This document shows positions 45,400 through 56,999 of a DNA stretch of 64,000 bases, one piece after another. The notes below the pieces were generated by a model. It worked only from the letters and a program-made list of their open reading frames with translations. It searched no databases and had not been told where the DNA came from. The stretch lies in assembly GCA_907163375.1 (NCBI GenBank), contig CAJQUW010004594.1, positions 124,001 through 188,000 of the forward strand, given 5' to 3'. A program made the position numbers and the translations under genes. The stretch's first letter is position 1, and every line of letters begins with the position of its first letter. The stretch comes from Prostheceraeus crozeri (taxonomy: Eukaryota > Platyhelminthes > Polycladida > Euryleptidae).

Positions 45400-45537
45400 T
45401 ATTTAAATCAAATGAAAATCAATGTTTTTGAATTTTTTTAAAATCTAACCGTGAGTAAGCTATGCGTTAAATAGCTTACTTACTCATAATTTGATTTTCA
45501 AAAGATTCAAAACATTGATTTTCATTTGATTTAAATA
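45400..45537. repeat. Hairpin at the LINE 3' end
   Basis: ATTTAAATCAAATGAAAATC at 45401 is matched by its exact complement ending at 45536, with an inner stem GAGTAAGCTAT/ATAGCTTACTTACTC. The arms are about 45-60 bases. It overlaps the last codons of the LINE ORF, so it may be a 3' structure of the LINE or a MITE inserted there. Confidence 0.7.
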
Positions 45538-45539
45538 TA

Positions 45540-47460
45540 CAATTTTGAATGAATATAGTAAAGCAACATTTTCATTATGCCTACTGTTGTACACTCATGA
45601 ACTGAGTTTCCTGTCCAAATAGTTTAAGATATCTCGGAGTCCATGGATTATCTGATATATTTCTATATTCACGAAGCAACCACATTGGTGACAAAATCCG
45701 CTGTCATCAAATCTCAGCATCTGTTGAAGAGGCCATTGCAATCGCCTATATCACCACAACATTTGTAGACGCTTTATAGCAAAGCCGCTTTCTGAATGAA
45801 AAGAAGAAATGAAAAGACATACAGTAGATGTCTAAGATGATGTGTATTTCATCAGTACCATAAGCGCTAAGTCAAAATCAGCAGGAATTGAAAATGACTG
45901 CAACATCGCAAGTGTTTTTATCTTTTCATAAAAAAGTCGTCGCATTGCAAGCACTACTTATGCACCTCCAATGTATATAAAAAGAAATAATAGCAAAACA
46001 ATTGTTGATAAACAGAAGAGACGATCCAATAGCAAACCTAGTCTTTGCAAACCAGACAGTCCAACAGGTTGACGCGTTGTCCTGAAAAGAGGAAAAGCGC
46101 TTAGTAAATTCTCTTGGAATGCAGATCTATGACGCAGAATGCAAATTGTCTAAATTCAGGTATGCATGCCGTTATGAATGTGTACGACTTGAAAGACATG
46201 AGATCATTGAGTAGCTCACTTTACCCGTCCGTACCTGCAAGACGTTTACGCGCACGCACGCCTGCACATGTGCATGCATCGATGGAAACATCAGTCATAA
46301 TGCTATGATTATTTTCTTTAAAACAAAATTGATGAAGTGAATGATACTCAATTGATGCTTCGGGCATCTGAAGTGGTCATCATTATATCGTTTTTGTTTG
46401 CTGCACAGTTACTGAAAGAGATTTGTTCGCTCCATTCACATCCCATTCCCGTACGATTTATCAAAATTTGCGATTATTTCGCGTAATAATTCCCATAAAC
46501 CAAACATGTTTTTGATAGGCTTAGCCGACTAAAACCGTTAGCAGCTAAGTCAGAGGACGTTCGATCCCACTGAAACTTCATGCCGTGCACACGCATGATA
46601 GGCATAGATCAAGTCTTAATACCTCTATGGAACTTACAACTTTTAGGTAGTATGAATATTGGTAGATAATTAAATCAAAGGGATCTACAAATACCAGTAG
46701 GTCTACAATTAGTCCACAGGAATTTCACTAAACCTTGTTTTGTCTGATAACAAATGTTTTATTGTTGATGATGCTTAAATGGGTCATTTAGAGTATATTT
46801 CAGTCAGGTGCCAGGCTGATCCCCTTGGGCAAAATTTTTATCGGCCAATTTTCAAAATCACCGACCATGCGCTTAAAATATACGTGAAAATTCTCCAATT
46901 CGCTCTGTATATTGATTTGTTGACGAAAGCTAATACAGCGGCAACGATAGCAATCTCATCCAGTCCAAAATTTCATGTGAAACCCGAATTTCAGGTGCTC
47001 ATATTCGTCAGACCTCCCTGTTCGCAGTGAGAGCCGAATATTTGCATCATACTACTCATAAAATATGAAAATACGATTTCAAAGCTGCAAGTAGATATCC
47101 ATCTCAAGAGCACTTTTGCTGCGACAATGGGAAGATGATACATTCTAAGAGACATAAACTGCACCTCCTTACCTGATTTGTAGGTTGCACGTTAAGTTTT
47201 CTCAATTGATATTCAGACTTGAGTTTCACATGGTCACGTTAAAACCTTCGCATCGACGTATCTTTCCGTCTTTCGACGCTTCAGTGTTCATTTCAAGTTT
47301 AGGCATCGGCGCCCAGCTTCAACAACAATTTATGACAAAGTATGCACTTTTATACATAATGGTCGCCAACAGGAGGTTCTTCATACTTGAGTTGATACTT
47401 AAAAACAGCTTTCGTCTCTCTTTGAAATTTATTGACCAGATTAAAATAATTAATTAAAAG
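45540..47460. other. No gene seen
   Basis: About 1.9 kb of AT-rich sequence without coding motifs or repeats that I can connect to other loci. Confidence 0.4.
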
Positions 47461-47469
47461 ATATGTACA

Positions 47470-47509
47470 ACCCCTACGCGTTTCGAGCGTTCGCTCTTCC
47501 TCAGGGGGT
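47470..47509 (-). ncRNA. Hammerhead-ribozyme-like motif (minimal type I)
   Basis: On the minus strand the RNA reads ACCCC, then CUGAGGA (core), A, GAGC-GAAC-GCUC (stem II), GAA, then ACGCGUA and GGGGU. Stem I is ACCCC with GGGGU, 5 perfect pairs. Stem II has 4 perfect pairs with a GAAC loop. Stem III is two pairs (AC with GU) around a 2-base loop. The predicted cleavage would follow the A after GU. One extra A precedes stem II. Hammerheads with very short stem III are known from the terminal repeats of Penelope-like elements. Confidence 0.6.
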
Positions 47510-47519
47510 AATTCGCTAA

Positions 47520-50500
47520 AACCATATGCACTTTTTATCATATCTGTACCAATGTCAAAGATAGTTCTACATTCAAGACTCAACTTCTCCTATAACATGA
47601 TGATGGATGACCAATATAAACATCGGATCGCCACATACACTGCATACATGCACACAAGTCATTCCATCAGTCTGATGAGATCTGGGCTATCATTATAACT
47701 TTCCCTAAAGTGAGGGTTGCGATAACTTCGCCGAATACAGCCAGGATTTCATTTCGCAGGCTTTTGTACACGATCCTTCGCAAACATGGCAAACTTACAG
47801 ATTTTCAGCAAGGCCTTCGCCACATGCATCGCTTCTATTGACCGAACACCATTGAGCGATTCTCAGATTTTTTGTCTTATTTTGTAAATGAAAAGAATTT
47901 TCACAGGGGTTATTATTGTTATCATAATTGAGGCAAAGGAATCATGAAAATTAAATTCCGAAAATTGATGAATATATCTCTCTATAATCGCCTTATCAAC
48001 GGCTAATATAAGCATGTACGATAATACCTAATATCTAATATCTCCTGACCATTATTAGAAATTAATGCATCAAATGGTGAATTACATTTGCAGGTCCTCT
48101 CCTTCCAGCGTGACTGATATTTTTTCATCTTAGCTATCATTTCATTGTCTCATCTCGAAATTGTAAATAGATATCATCACAAATTGTCATGTGCATCATA
48201 ATTTGTAATCATCATGATAATGAACGTGTTTTCATTTTTGAAAAATAAACGTTTCTGACTTCTGACTTCTGACTTCTAATAATAATTTGAACAGCAGTCA
48301 GCGTGTTTTGAAGGATTTACAAAGTTTGTTTATGCACTTCCATTTTTATTGTGGAGGTTTTGTCGGTTTGAGTTCATGGGTAATGCTGATATCCACTTAC
48401 TTAGATACATTGCATGCAACTACAACCACGACGTCACATGCACAGTTGATGAGGACTAATCCTACCATTGTAATTCTGATAAATTCGCTGGCGTTCATTG
48501 GCTATGACAAAAAAAGTATTTTTAATAATATTTGTATCGAAATTTAGACGCTGTGGAAATGACATACAGCATTGGACACATCAAAGATGCATCGCAATGA
48601 TGATAGCAAAGTCATGCAGATGACATGTTTTGGAGATAATTTATTTCCAGAACTGTTTAAATAAACATCACACGCACAATCAACGTCAATATACCGATCA
48701 CACATAACGAATTCATCGGAAGCTGTGGAAAGGTCATCAATGAAATGTCAGAGCGTTCTCTACCTAAATATTGACTAATGTGAGATGATATGACCGGAAT
48801 GACAAACATCTTCCAATCAGACAATGACTCCGTTGTGGGAATACAAGCTGGATGCGGACTTTTCATTACTCATCTAGTTACACTGATGAAAGAACAAAAA
48901 CACATGCCTAGAAATAAGTAGGTGATTATCATGTGAATTATCATCTTCAAAAGAAACATTGCTTCACAACGTTTATGCACACAAAATGTTGCAAGCAGTT
49001 TGCTCAACTCTACAACACTTATGAATCCTAGTCGAATAACTGCCTAGCAGCATAGGCCCAGCATACAGTGCACGGTTTTGATTCTAATAGAGATTCTGAA
49101 TTTAATGCAGAAATGTGCAGATCAACTATCACTGATTGCAAAATGAAATTCATTTTCTGATCAAATGCATGAAGACTTGTGCTGCATGAAATGTACATGG
49201 AGGAATATAAATCGCTTCAATCAAATGCGGTTGCGCATTAATGAATATTTTTGAAGTGATATTTTTGAAAAATTTAAGTTTAACAAATTTTTGTCTATAG
49301 TGGACCAAGCTTTGTCATATTGAATAATACAATTTAACCACAAATTCAAGGTAGTTTAGGAGATCTCGGTGCTTAAAAATGCTAAGTACAAAATGTTCAG
49401 TGTATTTTGATATTGAGTGCATTTAACATGAATAGGCATGCAGTACGGATTTTGTGAAATGATGCAACAATTTCAAAATTTGATTATGAAAGCAACGATT
49501 CAAAAATTTGCTTTTCTGAAAACTTCAAAATTCTAAACTTTCATTGCTTATCGGCTTGCATTGGTGTGAAACTTGTGAATGTTTCATCTTTTCTTTGATA
49601 CAAGCTTTAATGATAAAGTCAACTATAGTCAACTTCGTTATATACATAGAGATATAAAAAATGTACCTGTAACATGATAGGCCCAAGGCCTATATTGACA
49701 ATTGAGAGTGACTTTAAAAATGTATCCATTTATTCTGGGGATAGTAGGAATAATAATCATGCGAAAAAATCATCCCTAAAACGGAAAGGAGCCCCGAAAG
49801 AAGGGAAGTGAAATATACAAAAAGCAAAACGCAAGAAAGGGTGAATCAAGTCTAAATTCCAACAAATGAAAACATAATGAAAAAGATGGATAGCTGCGGT
49901 GTTCAACTTTGCACTGAAAGGTGTGGATTTACATGCTATTTGATAGCTGACATTGAGCAGAAGAAAATATCGTACTACTATTCAGTGAATCAAGCAATTA
50001 AATCGCTTTCATCTACAATCGATGGAATCAGAGCTTCCTGTTAGACCTCGTTTCAATTAAAAAATACCATAAAATTCAATATATGAATAGATAATGGCAA
50101 GATTAATGGACATAAGTCGTGCGGTCTCAGATAGAATACGGAAATCCTTATTGACAAAGTTATTGGGCGCCAACCATTTTTCAACAGTTAAGCATGATAA
50201 TCGACTATTCAGAGCTTCAACTGAGAAAAAAATAAAATGAAAATAATAAAAAATAAAATAAACTGTCGTATATCTAAGGGATTCCTCGCAAATGAGTTGA
50301 CTGACTAAATTTAGTTTTTTGTATTAATCTTCAGCACTAATAAATAAAGCATAGAAACTGTGATATAATAAGTATATAATATCATAGTGAGATAATAAGA
50401 AAAAGGCATGTCAGTGAAAAGAAAGGTAGAGAGAAAGGCGAGCGAAATATCGCAATAAAGTGTAATTGAACTGAAATCTTGAAAAATTCAAGATTGGAGG

Positions 50501-50730
50501 GGTCCCGTGTGTAACCCATGACCATAAAAACTCCAAAAGTGCCACCTCAGCGATCGTGCTAGTATCTCATGAGTGAATTATCTATAGACCATCATTTCTA
50601 GAAAGACTAAAACAATTGCGTTAGCGCTGAATACAGTTGTATAAGTTAGGCCACTCACAAACATTTCTATGATGACACAAACATTGTGTGATGAGGAGAT
50701 GTCCTAAAATAAGAAAGTTGTCCAATATAG
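47520..50730. other. No gene seen; small CTGACTT array
   Basis: AT-rich sequence. At 48254-48277 the heptamer CTGACTT occurs about three times. A minus-strand stretch at 48866-48657 could hold exons but fails tests described under rejected items. Confidence 0.4.
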
Positions 50731-50735
50731 ACCCT

Positions 50736-50989
50736 TACACTGTAAACTGTAGGGCACTAACTTAGGCCCGAAGCCGAAATTTCGTGCCAGTTAGCGCCTA
50801 GTTAGTGCCTCGAGGCACCAGTAGGCGCCACTAGGCACTAATAGGCACCAAACCAAATATTTGTTTATCCAATGAAATCGAAGGAAAAATCAATGGGCAC
50901 GAACTCGGCACTATGAACTTCGTGCCTACTCGTGCCTTGTGTTGGTTAGAATTGATGCCTAAATTTCGTGCCCTAGAGTTTACAGTGTA
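50736..50989. mobile_element. MITE with TACACTGTAAACT termini, 254 bp
   Basis: The left end TACACTGTAAACTGTAGGGC and the inverted right end TACACTGTAAACTCTAGGGC are nearly identical over about 24 bases. The interior is full of (A/G)GGCAC(C/T)A words (TTAGTGCCTCGAGGCACCAG, GTAGGCGCCACTAGGCAC), which form small hairpins. It is non-coding. Confidence 0.85.
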
Positions 50990-51651
50990 CATTCAATAGT
51001 AGGCTAAATGCATCCGACAAGCTCATTGAGTACGAATCAGCAAAACGAAGAATTTCTGAATAAGTTTGTCTTTGATGATAACGTGATGTAGGCCCGTTGA
51101 GTATTTGCATGTACAACTGCTTATCTCCATTAAACGACAACGATGTGTTTCCGTCAAGCATTGTTACTAAACTAAGGTATCGGATGTTTTCATCATTTTG
51201 TTATTTATAGTAAATTTGCACTTAAAACCTGAACTGAGTATATTTTGTGCATATCATCTAAACAGCTTAAAATAGCAATACTACACTATGATACATCTTA
51301 TCAATGCTTCCATAGTCAACTTGAACTTCGAGCAATTTTACGTGCCATGCACTGTGCGTATTGATAGAATGACTGCGCAACCATTGATGAATACGTCCCC
51401 GTATGACAATCGAAATATGAAAGTTTGAAAGTCCTCTGATTAGATAAGCCAGTTCAGGTTTGTGTGTCTTTTTTAACACACGAATGACAGAAGACTTTTT
51501 CCCTCTGAAACTATTACCTTGTGCCCAAACCGATGCAGACGCTCATGGTCCTCCTTTGCTATCACTTCGTTGTTGCTATGGAAATGCGACATTTCGCTTT
51601 AATCACAAGAACAAAGCGGACAATGATATGGACGGTAAGAGGACAGCAAAG

Positions 51652-52404
51652 CTATTGCCATGGCAACCAAAGGCCAATCACAAACTGTTTCTGATCGCAT
51701 CGGTCAGGGGCAATCGTTTCAATAGCCAGAAACTCCATGAGACAAAGCACACTTCTGACATCAGATCTGCACAAAATCTTAAAACGCTCTCTGACACCTG
51801 ATAGGTCACATCCGTTAGCAAGTAAATGGCGAGCAATAGAGCTCTCGGGCAAATACTTGGGTCGAGGAGGAGCACTCCTCTCTTCCAACAACCACTTGGG
51901 TATTTGCTCCTTGACCCGTTCACCCAAGGATCTTTCTGTTCTGCCAATGAACTTGCTACTACAAGCGCACTCAACTTTATAAATAACTTTAGATTGAGCA
52001 GAAACAGGAAGTTTATCTTTGGGCGAACTAGCTGGAACACAAGAGGTCGAAAATGCAACAACCGGTTTCACTACCGGAACATGCTTATGAAGAGCCCGAA
52101 TAGAACGCTTTACAAACTGGGCTGTTCTATCACCAGTAAAAGGGAGCTTCATATGAACAATATTTCGCACAGGACCAAACATAGGCAAAGTCATATCCTC
52201 GGGCACGGTCAATGTGAGAAACAACTCCATTAGTTTTCCGAAGGGAGGGTTTTTCATAGTAAAAATGCACTCTCCCTTCAGTTTTGCGAAAGTCAAAAAG
52301 TTCGTCACGGACGTTTCGGGTCCCGAGTCTTCATCAACGTTGATCGACGTTGCCGGGCAAAAACCGGATTGTTGTGAAAGGAGACTCTTCATTAAGCAAA
52401 ACAT
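51652..52404 (-). pseudogene. Penelope-like element C-terminus with GIY-YIG-type endonuclease
   Basis: From 52404 downward the frame is open for 250 residues. KLPFTGDRTAQFVKRSIRAL and FSTSCVPASSPKDKLP form the linker found between reverse transcriptase and endonuclease in Penelope-like elements. KVIYKVEC...CSSKFIGRTERSLGERVKE is the GIY-YIG core (VIY for GIY, FIG for YIG, with the conserved Arg), followed by SSIARHLLANGCDL and MEFLAIETIAP. The usual CxxC between the two core strands is reduced to CACS. The reverse transcriptase is absent, so this is a 5'-truncated copy, separate from the one at 23-24 kb. Confidence 0.8.
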
Positions 52405-52409
52405 AAGCG

Positions 52410-53425
52410 AGAACGTGAATATCAGGTTCCTTATCTATTTTTAGCGATAAGTGGTTGATAAAAAATATATACAAAGTTTCTGGCGTTCCCAGCGGTCACA
52501 CGACTTTTGAGGATCTTTTCAGAATTCTTGAGGAATTCAGGAATTCTACGTAAATTGGTGCAAGATATACACTGTGCGCAGGAAAAAACGTTGCGGGCCT
52601 TGAAATGCCCACGAGTGAAACCAATTGTACATGTCTAGATTCGCGTCTTGCAAAATTGAAAATCTTCACTGAGTTTTTTACTTAAAGTGAATTCTGATTC
52701 ATTTAACTGAATTAAATGTCAATTAAAATTCAAAATATTATCGAAAATTTGTAGCTGTAAAATTATGCAAAATTATCCGACTCCGAAAGTGCATGTCCAT
52801 AATATTTTGTGGATAACAACTTATCAGCTAAACATGCTACTTTTCTCTGATGGCTTTTGTTTTTTGCGAAATTTGACTTTGGAATTGAAATTGCATGGGC
52901 CTCTATAACATTTTTATTGAAATCAGACCAAGCTGCAGTTTGATCTTCATACTATTTTTTCCAATCTGAAGTACACATGCAAGTGTTCAACTTCAGAGTC
53001 ATCTTGATTCTTTCAATATTGCTAAAAGCGTGCTACCCGCTAGTTTTAGTGGTTCTATGCTAAGTAGCATCCTGCTGATATTTCGCAAAAATGCCAAGCA
53101 CAAATGCCAGTTTTCTATATTTGAGTCTATTTGTACTTGCCCTGATTGATTTCGTATTGCAATTATAACTGGTGCTTTTGTTAAACTCCGAATTGTGACT
53201 AAATCTTTGCCGAATTCTACCGTCATAATTTGCAAACGTTGACAAGATACTCTTCACATAAGCGCAAAGCTGATTGTTTGAATATTCTACCAAATACAGC
53301 AATCCTATACTATTAGGCGTTGTACTTACACAGTCACACATTCAGAACAACGCTTGATGTAACATCAATGCTCTTAATGTCAGATTTTCAAGTACACGCA
53401 AATATGGTCAAAGGTTAGTTTACTC
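52410..53425. other. No gene seen
   Basis: AT-rich, probably an intron or 3' flank of the channel gene ending upstream on the minus strand. No further exon was recognised. Confidence 0.4.
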
Positions 53426-53427
53426 AC

Positions 53428-53531
53428 ACCATCGTGTCAGATCGGCTGTCCTCTTGGAGATCTATGCGCTGATGATCATGAGGTACGTGGACTGTGGGTA
53501 AACAGCAAATACACTCTAATCGAGAGAGAAT
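53428..53531 (-). CDS. Channel gene, candidate exon in the TM3-TM4 loop
   Basis: After a good polypyrimidine acceptor (CTCTTATCCCTTGCAG) the frame ILSRLECICCLPTVHVPHDH continues QRIDLQEDSRSDTMV to the donor GGT|GTGAGT at 53428. The start phase (0) fits the previous exon at 54311-54178. A hydrophilic, variable segment is expected for the large cytoplasmic loop, so similarity cannot confirm it; splice signals and phase are the support. Confidence 0.45.
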
Positions 53532-54177
53532 CTGCAAGGGATAAGAGAAAATGTAAGCAGAATCCCGCTCGTGAATGATGTAAGCTGGGTGCGTTATCAA
53601 AGAGTGTAAAACATCAACATGTTCAGTCACTTTGTGTTACAACTGACCTTGCCTTACCATTTGTCTTATTCAACTGCTTTGAAAATATATAATATGAACC
53701 TATGATCATGTGACGGATGTGTTTAGTTATGCATCGGAAATTCAATGAAGCCGCAATAAAACATTTGGTAATTCTTTCTTTGACAGGTTATATTTTTTAT
53801 TTGTTTTCATGCATTTTGCCTTAATCGCTTATATTTTTTCCAGCATCTTCTTTATTATGTTTCAATATTCAGCTGAACCATCTATTGATACATCTATCGC
53901 AAAAGATGTTTTGATGTGCGATATAAGACACCTGTAAGTCGATGACCGCAGACTTGTACGTCAATTGTTCATGAAATGCAATTGATTGCAATTACAAATT
54001 GCTCCGTTTCTCTTCAATTGCATTTCAATTACTGAAGATGACTGCTGGTTCCTAATTAAGATTTTGACAATAAACTTCCACTTAATTTTCTTGTTAGCAG
54101 TTGTACCTCTGGTACACAATTACATTGCAAGTATAAAACAGATAATAAAAAATGTTGCAATGTTGTATTAATCTTAC

Positions 54178-54311
54178 TGGCTCGAAACATCCTGCTCTTT
54201 TAGGAGAGCTAAATTCAGCCTGAATAGACGCCTGCTTCCACATTGCTGCCATGAAAATAGACCATATCAGAGCAAACAAATCCAGGACCATGGCACCGAT
54301 AAAGTAATGAG
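54178..54311 (-). CDS. Channel gene, TM3 exon
   Basis: The acceptor TCTTTATTTCCAG and donor GAGCCA|GTAAGA bound a 134-bp exon. It encodes AHYFIGAMVLDLFALIWSIF, then MAAMWKQASIQAEFSSPKRA and GCFEP. The hydrophobic run fits TM3 of Cys-loop receptors (pattern 'PLxxxYFxxxMVLxxLxxxWxxxVxxM'), followed by the start of the cytoplasmic loop. Its first two bases complete a codon begun by exon 56994-56911, and it ends in phase 0. Confidence 0.7.
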
Positions 54312-54520
54312 CTGGAAATAAAGAAGAAACGTCTATGAACCCGTTCATGTCAATGCAAATTTCATTTCAGACAACCTGGATTTCTAGGTTAATCTCATTC
54401 CTCTGTGTGTAGACACTTCTATTTTCCTAAAATTCAACAGCTTCTGAGTGGGTAACTCACTCACCAGTATTCCACGTTAAATGTCAGAAATATTATTGAC
54501 TTTGAGGGCATATTTTATCC

Positions 54521-55159
54521 TACGATCGGCAATGATATCATTTTATTTTTTTTTATAATGAAAATATGCTATTTTTTAGTGCAATATATGTAGGCCTACA
54601 TCGTAATTAGATCTAGTCATACGAATTTTTCGAGTTACATTGCCACCATGATACCCTTGCTGCTCTTAGCGGTGAAATTAAATTGCAGCATCGATATGTT
54701 CCAAATAATGGAAGACCAAAGAGCAGTTCAGTCATACAAAGCTTCTTGTAGGCTATATCAAAACTTAGGTAAGGCCTATGGCCTATACATTAGACATCGC
54801 AAGTTTTGACTTAAGCTTTTTACACTCGAATTACAAATATCACAGTCAAAACTTCAAAAACATCAAAACAGTTAATGTTTTTAATTTTTGATGTTTTTAA
54901 AAATTTAATGTCTTGAGTTCAATGTTCAATCATTGTTAATCTGTGCGATAGACAGACTGACAGACAATAGCATGTTGCTTTTCGCTACATGAATCAACCA
55001 GTGGGGAAGGAGACAAACGAAAGAGACTAAATCTGCTTCAATACAAAATGCGAAGAATCTATAATTAGAAAATATATTGATTTTGATGATATCATTTTAT
55101 ATAATTTTTCAAAAATAGAATGATATAAAGTGATATCATTTCATCATTGCCGATCTTTG
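54521..55159. mobile_element. MITE with 9-bp target duplication (Mutator-like), copy 2
   Basis: Same family as 7033-7677 in reverse orientation, with both ends kept (GATCGGCAATGATATCATTT at the left; GCCGATCTTTG at the right). Shared interior landmarks (TAATGTATAGG, AAGCTTAA) lie at matching distances from the ends. The flanking 9-mers ATTTTATCC and ATTTTGTCT agree at 7 of 9 positions, so this copy is older or its flanks have drifted. It lies in an intron of the channel gene. Confidence 0.8.
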
Positions 55160-55169
55160 ATTTTGTCTG

Positions 55170-56905
55170 CACACACGCATCTTGAAATTGAACGCTTCCT
55201 CATTTCTCAAAGTTTCGTATCACTGTTAACGGTACGCTCCTAATGCTACCTCTTATTGCTGTGAGTGCTCTGAACGTTGTGAGTTTCGAATTGTATCCCA
55301 GTAACAGGAGTGGAGGTGCTATTATTCTACGGATCAACCCGCAATCCTACACTGACATTCGTAATGTCATGACCACTAGAAAGAGTACTGAACCTGAGTA
55401 CTAACTACGACTTTGAGTTCAAAAATATAAGCACTCATTTGGTGCAGGAACCATGAAGAACTGTGTTATCTAGCTGATTGCTGCCGTGCGGTAGCCTTCC
55501 CGTTCACACAGTCACTGCACTATTCATCACAGCGTCGACAACACACTCTCAGCTGGGAAGACTAGACAAAAAGACTTGTTCAAATATAAGCGCGCCGTCA
55601 ACTACAATAGTCCCTGTCATTAACGACGCTGCTTACAACGAGTTCCTGTCTAACGTAACTTGCAATCTCATTAATTTGGCAAATTGTTTTCTAATCCGTG
55701 TTTATTGCGACCACAGATTGCGGGGGAACGATAAACACGTCTAGATGTTTCGCTAACATTATGTATTAATAGCAGACAAACATCAATGATCTTAGTACGT
55801 AACAGCTGTCAACTAGACATCTTAATCCCTTACTTTTAGCTCTGACAGATACATGTGTCTCGACACTCTCAACTTACTGGCTTCATCTGCAGCTTCACCT
55901 GTAGCTTGTTAGAGGCGACAAGGTTACATAAGGCCTACATCTGAATTTATTCTACATAATTGTACCGGTAGTATAATCTAGTAGTTTTACACAATGTCTA
56001 CATACAGCACCTAAATTTTCTGAATGATCAATGTCGGCCTACGTATGTTTGTGCATCACACTATTGTTATATTTCTATACAGTTTTCCAAATTTTCACTA
56101 AATCTTGCGTAACAGGACCTTTGAATAGACTTTGAATATATAAAAGCCAGCGTCATTCGTGAAATCATGCTGTGTTGGACTTGTGAGTGCGCGTAGGCTT
56201 ATGATTGGATGGACATTAGTATAGGCCTGATGTCATATATCATATAAAAAGGTAGCCAAAAGTACTTGGAAATAGCGACCACCCTTCTATAATGACTTTA
56301 CAGAGAGGTGGTCGTTATAGACATGGACTGTACACAGAATCACTGAATTGTTCTTATATTGATTTATCACGTTGTTCATCATATTTGTTCTTATCAAGCA
56401 TTTTGGTACATCTGTGAATTCAAGTTCGGTAATTCTAGTACTCTTCCGTTTAGTACCCAGATTCTCACTTACATAGGATTTTATGATTTATAGTGTACGT
56501 GAACCCCTAATGCTACGACGATGTTCTGTTTTCTCTGAAAAGGTTGGGCCTTATTTCACGAGTAAGCAATTTCTCGAATTTCCTGTCAACGTGTTGAGGA
56601 CGGAGGACGGAGGACGATCACAACTCGTCCTTGCTGTTTTCATTCAGTTGCTGAGATGCACAAATGAAAAGCAGCGCAAATGCACCGCCGAGGACGAGGT
56701 ATACCCGTCCAGCTAACTATTGAATCTGCGCCACCTAGGCAGTTGCGCTAGTTAATATTAGGACAAACAGTGTTCGTTATTGGTACTTGAAAAAATGATC
56801 AAAATTTCTAATTCGTCTCAAGAAGCTTACTACCTGGCTTTCTTAGCTTAAGTCAATATTTCTAATAAAACTGGAAACCGCTGGGGGACAATGGAATGAC
56901 TCATT
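55170..56905. other. Intron sequence of the channel gene, no other gene seen
   Basis: Between the TM3 and TM2 exons. A low-copy repeat near 55305-55405 resembles 13600-13745 inverted. The plus-strand ORF at 55478-55744 has no known motif. Confidence 0.45.
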
Positions 56906-56910
56906 CTCAC

Positions 56911-56994
56911 CTGCAGGTGCCATCAAAATCGTCGATCCCATTTCTCGCATGTCAGATATACCAACATAAGCAATGATGAAAAGGCAAATGGTTT
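56911..56994 (-). CDS. Channel gene, TM2 exon
   Basis: An 84-bp exon between the acceptor ATCATGTCATTTTCAG and donor CTGCAG|GTGAGA. It encodes TICLFIIAYVGISDMREMGS, then TILMAPA. Joined in phase to the TM1 exon (which ends with one base) and the TM3 exon, the segment between the PPDS of TM1 and the HYF of TM3 has almost exactly the usual length for Cys-loop receptors. The pore-lining helix itself is unusual in sequence. Support is from splice sites, phase and length rather than strong identity. Confidence 0.6.
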
Positions 56995-56999
56995 CTGAA

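Larger units (their letters stand above)
42493..45431 (+). mobile_element. LINE (CR1/jockey-like) reverse transcriptase, split by a mariner
   Basis: The 3' half of a non-LTR retrotransposon ORF2. RT motifs in order: SMDRNKSAGCDDIPPRLL, TDFRPISVLSVISKVF, LICLDVLKAFDRLQH (motif A), MSGVSQGSVLGPYLFG (motif B) and AKYADDITII (motif C, YADD). Two in-frame stops (near 42860 and 43070) and a frame change after 43330 break it. The mariner at 43621-45034 separates the thumb region from the C-terminus, which resumes at 45035 (GRLPGKLLSELESLKNRVH, then DLHPLHDLIPDRMEFSGHLR) and ends at 45431. No endonuclease domain is seen upstream, so it is 5'-truncated. A short GTAAA array lies just before it (42472-42490). 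Confidence 0.85.

Noticed and set aside
48657-48866. TM4 exon of the channel gene
   Set aside because: DWKMFVIPVI and LCVIGILTLIVRVMFI look membrane-like, but the reading phases do not fit the exon ending at 53428 and the usual pre-TM4 pattern is missing.
55478-55744. 88-residue plus-strand ORF
   Set aside because: No motif, not supported by splice signals, and it lies antisense within an intron of the channel gene.
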